Shown here: positions 61,807 to 64,000 of the stretch, piece by piece
Layout: the number at the start of each line of letters is the position of its first letter
Numbering within the stretch: the stretch's first letter is position 1
NCBI RefSeq assembly: GCF_022414595.1
Contig: NZ_JADWYO010000016.1
Location: 32,367 to 96,366 of the forward strand
Reading direction: 5' to 3'
Length of the DNA stretch: 64,000 bases
Origin: Streptomyces sp. MUM 203J
GTDB taxonomy: Bacteria; Actinomycetota; Actinomycetes; Streptomycetales; Streptomycetaceae
The notes under the pieces: generated by a model
What the model was told of the DNA's origin: nothing
The model's input: only the letters and a program-made list of their open reading frames with translations
The model's database searches: none
Translations under genes and position numbers: made by a program

Positions 61807-62496
61807 TCAGGGGCGCGCGACCGCCATGCAGGAGTCGGCAGCCCCGACCGGCGAAAGGCCGTCGGGCAGGCCCCGCACGGGGACGGCGAGCCCCGCGGGT
61901 TCGAGACGGGCATACTGCCCGGGTGCCGCGATCTGCGGCAGGAGCAGTCGCCAGAAGCCGGTCAGCGAGGTGCGCGACAGCCACTCGCGGTCACGCCTCC
62001 CCAGCACCTCCAACCCGACGGTGGCCGCGACGACCGCGACCGCCGTGTCCTTACGGGACACCTCGGCCGCGAGCCCTCCCTCACCGTCGGCCGCCGCCAG
62101 CAGCCGCTCCACGCGGTCCTGCCATTCGCGGTGGAGGTCCACCTCGCCGCCGCGCGCACCCTCACAGCTGATGCGGAAGCCCGCCCGGGTGACGGTGTCC
62201 CAGCAGAGGAGCGAGGCGAGGGAGTGCGTGGCGTCGACCAGATCCTGGAGAGCGCATCCCCCCTCGCGGCGGCTGTCCCGGGAGGCCGCGCGCAGGGCAC
62301 ACAGCGCCTCCGCCTCCACGGCGGCGGCGACGGCGGCCTTGCTCTCGAAGTGGAAGTGCAGCGCACCCGCACTCACCCCGGCACCGGCGGAGATCAGCGC
62401 CAGACTGGCCTGCGCGTAGCCGCACTCCTCGAAGACGGCGGCCGCCGACCGGATCAGCGCGCGACGCGTGCGCGCGGCTCGTTCCTGCCTGCTCAA
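61807..62496 (-). CDS. gamma-butyrolactone receptor-like (ScbR/JadR2-type) repressor
   Basis: The 229-residue TetR-superfamily protein has the receptor-type HTH: LSRQERAARTRRALIRSAAAVFEECGYAQASLALISAGAGVSAGALHFHFESKAAVAAAV (LHFHF rather than the usual LYRHF), then a ligand domain with CWDTVTRAGFRIS and HREWQD, and a typical FWRLLLP end, plus a C-terminal tail. TTG 62496 has GGGAGG five bases upstream; the ATG 62547 would place operator DNA in frame. ARE-like boxes precede this gene and the divergent response regulator, so it probably represses both. It may be a true receptor or a pseudo-receptor that binds antibiotics. Confidence 0.88.
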   Translation of the reverse strand: MSRQERAARTRRALIRSAAAVFEECGYAQASLALISAGAGVSAGALHFHFESKAAVAAAVEAEALCALRAASRDSRREGGCALQDLVDATHSLASLLCWDTVTRAGFRISCEGARGGEVDLHREWQDRVERLLAAADGEGGLAAEVSRKDTAVAVVAATVGLEVLGRRDREWLSRTSLTGFWRLLLPQIAAPGQYARLEPAGLAVPVRGLPDGLSPVGAADSCMAVARP

Positions 62497-62522
62497 CGGA
62501 GCCTCCCGGCGGGGCGATAGAG

Positions 62523-62535
62523 CTGCATCATGCAG
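62523..62535 (-). promoter_or_regulatory. CTGCAT-C-ATGCAG dyad
   Basis: A perfect 6+6 dyad 27 bases before the repressor's TTG, containing a CATGAT -10-like hexamer. It may be a promoter or a second binding site. Confidence 0.4.
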
Positions 62536-62540
62536 ACATG

Positions 62541-62558
62541 AAACCATCTACCTGGTTT
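62541..62558 (-). promoter_or_regulatory. ARE-like element before the receptor gene
   Basis: AAACCA-N6-TGGTTT, followed by GTTTTG, fits the autoregulatory-element pattern bound by gamma-butyrolactone receptors. It lies 45 bases upstream of the receptor's start codon, pointing to autorepression. Confidence 0.65.
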
Positions 62559-62756
62559 GTTTTGAACGTGGCCGCACCATGCTCGACTCAAAGCTGTCGG
62601 GCCGTTACCGACCGGACGACCCCCTGGCCGCCCCGCCCATCGCCGCCCCACCACGCGCTCCGCCGCCATCAGCGTCACCCGACAAGGGCTGCGGGGCGAG
62701 GAGTTGGCACCTCCGCCATGTGGCGTGGATCGCACGTGTCACGCCAGGTAAAAGCT

Positions 62757-62786
62757 TTGACAAACCGGCGATGCGGTTTCTAATCT
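62757..62786 (+). promoter_or_regulatory. consensus promoter of the response regulator
   Basis: TTGACA (62757-62762) and TAATCT (62781-62786) with an 18-base spacer is a near-perfect housekeeping promoter. The start is expected near 62793, giving a leader of about 49 bases. Confidence 0.8.
62762..62779 (+). promoter_or_regulatory. ARE-like element inside the promoter spacer
   Basis: AAACCG-N6-CGGTTT fills the space between the -35 and -10 boxes. It has the same geometry as the element before the divergent repressor gene (AAACCA-N6-TGGTTT). A bound repressor would block polymerase directly. Confidence 0.75.
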
Positions 62787-62841
62787 TCTGACGAACGGTC
62801 GGCTCGCGGCTCTCTGCCGCGCGAACGTGCAGGAGCAGCAT

Positions 62842-63603
62842 ATGAATCCTCAGACCGCAAGCCTCCTCGAACCCCGCATACCGCAGCAGCCCGCCCGTCG
62901 CGCACCCGCACCGCCGCACGACGCGACGGAGGCCCGCCCGACACTGCGTGTCCTGGTGGTGGAGCAGGACGCACGCGCCGCCGAGTCCCTGGTCATGGGC
63001 CTTCGCCGGCACGGGTACGAGGCGGAGAACGTCGCCACCGGTGCCAAGGCACTCCAGTCCTACACCGACGCCGACTTGATCCTGCTCGACCTGGACCTGC
63101 CCGACCTGGACGGTCTGGAGGTCTGCCGGGGCATCAGAGCCGCCGCGGACACGCCCATCATCGCCATCACCGCGCGTGACACCGAACTCGACCGGGTCCT
63201 CGGCCTCCAGGCCGGGTCGGACGACTACATGGTCAAGCCTTACGGATTCCGCGAGTTGATGGCCCGCATCGAGGCCGTCATGCGCCGGGTCCGGCCCCAC
63301 TCGCCCGCCGCGCACGTCATCACCAGCGGCCCGCTGAGCATCGACGCGCGCACCCGGCAGGTGTCCCTGGACGGGAGGCTGATCGAGGTCACCCGCAAGG
63401 AGTTCGACCTGCTGTACCTGCTCGCCTCCCAGCCCGAGACCGTCGTCTCCCGCAAGCAGCTCATGACACAGGTGTGGGACGACTCCTGGTCCCGGCCGGG
63501 CCGCACCATCGACACGCATGTCAGCAGCCTGCGCGGCAAGCTCGGTTCGAGCCGCTGGATCATCACCGTCCGCGGGGTCGGATTCCGGTTCGGCCACGCC
63601 TGA
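62842..63603 (+). CDS. OmpR-family (JadR1-like) response regulator
   Basis: The 253-residue protein has a 34-residue Pro/Ala-rich leader, a receiver domain (35-150) and an OmpR winged helix (160-250; VTRKEFDLLYLLASQPETVVSRKQLMTQVW, then TIDTHVSSLRGKL and VRGVGFRF). The phosphoacceptor D83, T110 and K132 are present, but the acidic pair is E41-Q42 (VVEQD) in place of two Asp, so phosphorylation may be impaired. No sensor kinase is adjacent. The pattern fits atypical JadR1/Aur1P-type pathway activators. ATG 62842 has AGGAG seven bases ahead. Confidence 0.9.
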   Translation: MNPQTASLLEPRIPQQPARRAPAPPHDATEARPTLRVLVVEQDARAAESLVMGLRRHGYEAENVATGAKALQSYTDADLILLDLDLPDLDGLEVCRGIRAAADTPIIAITARDTELDRVLGLQAGSDDYMVKPYGFRELMARIEAVMRRVRPHSPAAHVITSGPLSIDARTRQVSLDGRLIEVTRKEFDLLYLLASQPETVVSRKQLMTQVWDDSWSRPGRTIDTHVSSLRGKLGSSRWIITVRGVGFRFGHA

Positions 63604-63935
63604 GCCGTGTCCGAACGGACATCCCGGACTGCGGAACCCGGCACGCCCTCCCCAGGCTCCCGGCCGTGCCCGGGCAGGGTCACCCCGCAGCCCCGGCCGT
63701 CGGCTGCCGCTGCTCCGCACCGACGCCCGCCCCCGACGTGCACCCGCACGCACCAGAACCGCTCACCGGCGATCAGAGCTCCCCGGCCCCGATGCCGGCG
63801 TGATCCGCCGGACACTCCCCAGGCCCGGCCCCCATCGGTCCGCTCGACTCCGCGCCCGGGACCCCGGTGGTACGCGCTCGCGGAGCCCCGACTGTTCCGC
63901 CACACAACCGACCAGCCAGGAGAAGAGACTTCATC
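63604..63935. other. 332-bp leader region of the carboxylase gene
   Basis: No gene. A TGTCCG-AA-CGGACA dyad occurs at 63608-63621, too tight for a hairpin loop. No ARE-like box is seen, so the following gene may depend on the response regulator or read-through. Confidence 0.45.
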
Positions 63936-64000
63936 GTGCGCAAGGTGCTCATCGCCAACCGTGGCGAAATCGCTGTCCGTGTCGCCCGTGCCTGCCGGGA
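63936..64000 (+). CDS. biotin carboxylase / acyl-CoA carboxylase alpha subunit, 5' end
   Basis: Only the first 21 codons are in the window: VRKVLIANRGEIAVRVARACR, the invariant N-terminus of biotin carboxylases. GTG 63936 with AGGAG about 13 bases ahead. The family makes malonyl-CoA by ATP- and biotin-dependent carboxylation. Directly after a JadR1-like regulator it matches the position of jadJ in the jadomycin cluster, which boosts extender-unit supply. A housekeeping carboxylase cannot be excluded from 65 bases. Confidence 0.88.
   Translation, partial: MRKVLIANRGEIAVRVARACR

Noticed and set aside
63608..63621. TGTCCG-AA-CGGACA as a terminator of the response regulator gene
   Set aside because: A 2-base loop cannot form a stable hairpin; it could only be a protein-binding dyad.
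1..64000. CRISPR arrays, insertion sequences, phage or conjugative genes
   Set aside because: I looked for regularly spaced repeats, terminal inverted repeats and transposase/integrase motifs and saw none.

Overview
The window is Streptomyces chromosome. GC is very high, codons end in G or C, GTG starts are frequent, and short overlapping operons carry AGGAG-type ribosome sites. Two recognisable core blocks support the genus: the galU-moeA-moaC-moaB-sepX neighbourhood beside a tRNA-Ala, and the sigma factor gene hrdD. No insertion sequence, phage, CRISPR array or rRNA is visible. There is one tRNA.

Layout, left to right. 1-11.4 kb: a Baeyer-Villiger-like monooxygenase/hydrolase operon divergent from a MerR regulator, a secreted HAF-repeat-like protein, an operon of two paralogous membrane-anchored proteins plus a methyltransferase, a HAD hydrolase, a 65-residue protein with a TTA codon, exonuclease III, an acetyltransferase and a secreted serine protease. 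11.4-22 kb: a sigma-like/zinc-finger/collagen-like/ricin-lectin membrane fusion; an aspartase, asparaginase and AsnC regulator set; an HTH membrane protein with a clustered operator; a quinone-reductase/XRE pair; and a BtrH-type protein. 22-28.3 kb: tRNA-Ala(CGC), sepX (glpR), rimJ-like, moaB, moaC, moeA (glp-like), galU and 5-formyl-THF cyclo-ligase. 28.4-41.6 kb: penicillin acylase, antiporter, MFS, a zinc-ribbon gene behind a CIRCE-like element, MTA phosphorylase, a SAF protein, mscL, ltrA, a P1 peptidase and a duplicated-domain DUF6227 protein. 41.6-58.8 kb: a possible 25-codon gene, then regulator/transporter pairs (TetR/DUF2867, WYL/MFS, MarR/dioxygenase, TetR/MFS, ArsR/SulP), hrdD under a consensus sigma-R promoter, a questin-oxidase-like protein, an M6-type metalloprotease, an acyl-CoA ligase and a membrane glutaredoxin.

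58.8-64 kb is the most notable part. A TetR regulator and an aromatic-ring FAD monooxygenase diverge across a duplicated composite operator. Next, a gamma-butyrolactone-receptor-like repressor diverges from an atypical OmpR-type response regulator. Matching autoregulatory (ARE-like) elements lie before both genes, and the one before the response regulator sits exactly between its -35 and -10 boxes. The window ends inside a biotin carboxylase gene. This matches the regulatory head of angucycline-type clusters (jadR2-jadR1-jadJ order), so an aromatic polyketide cluster probably begins at the right edge.
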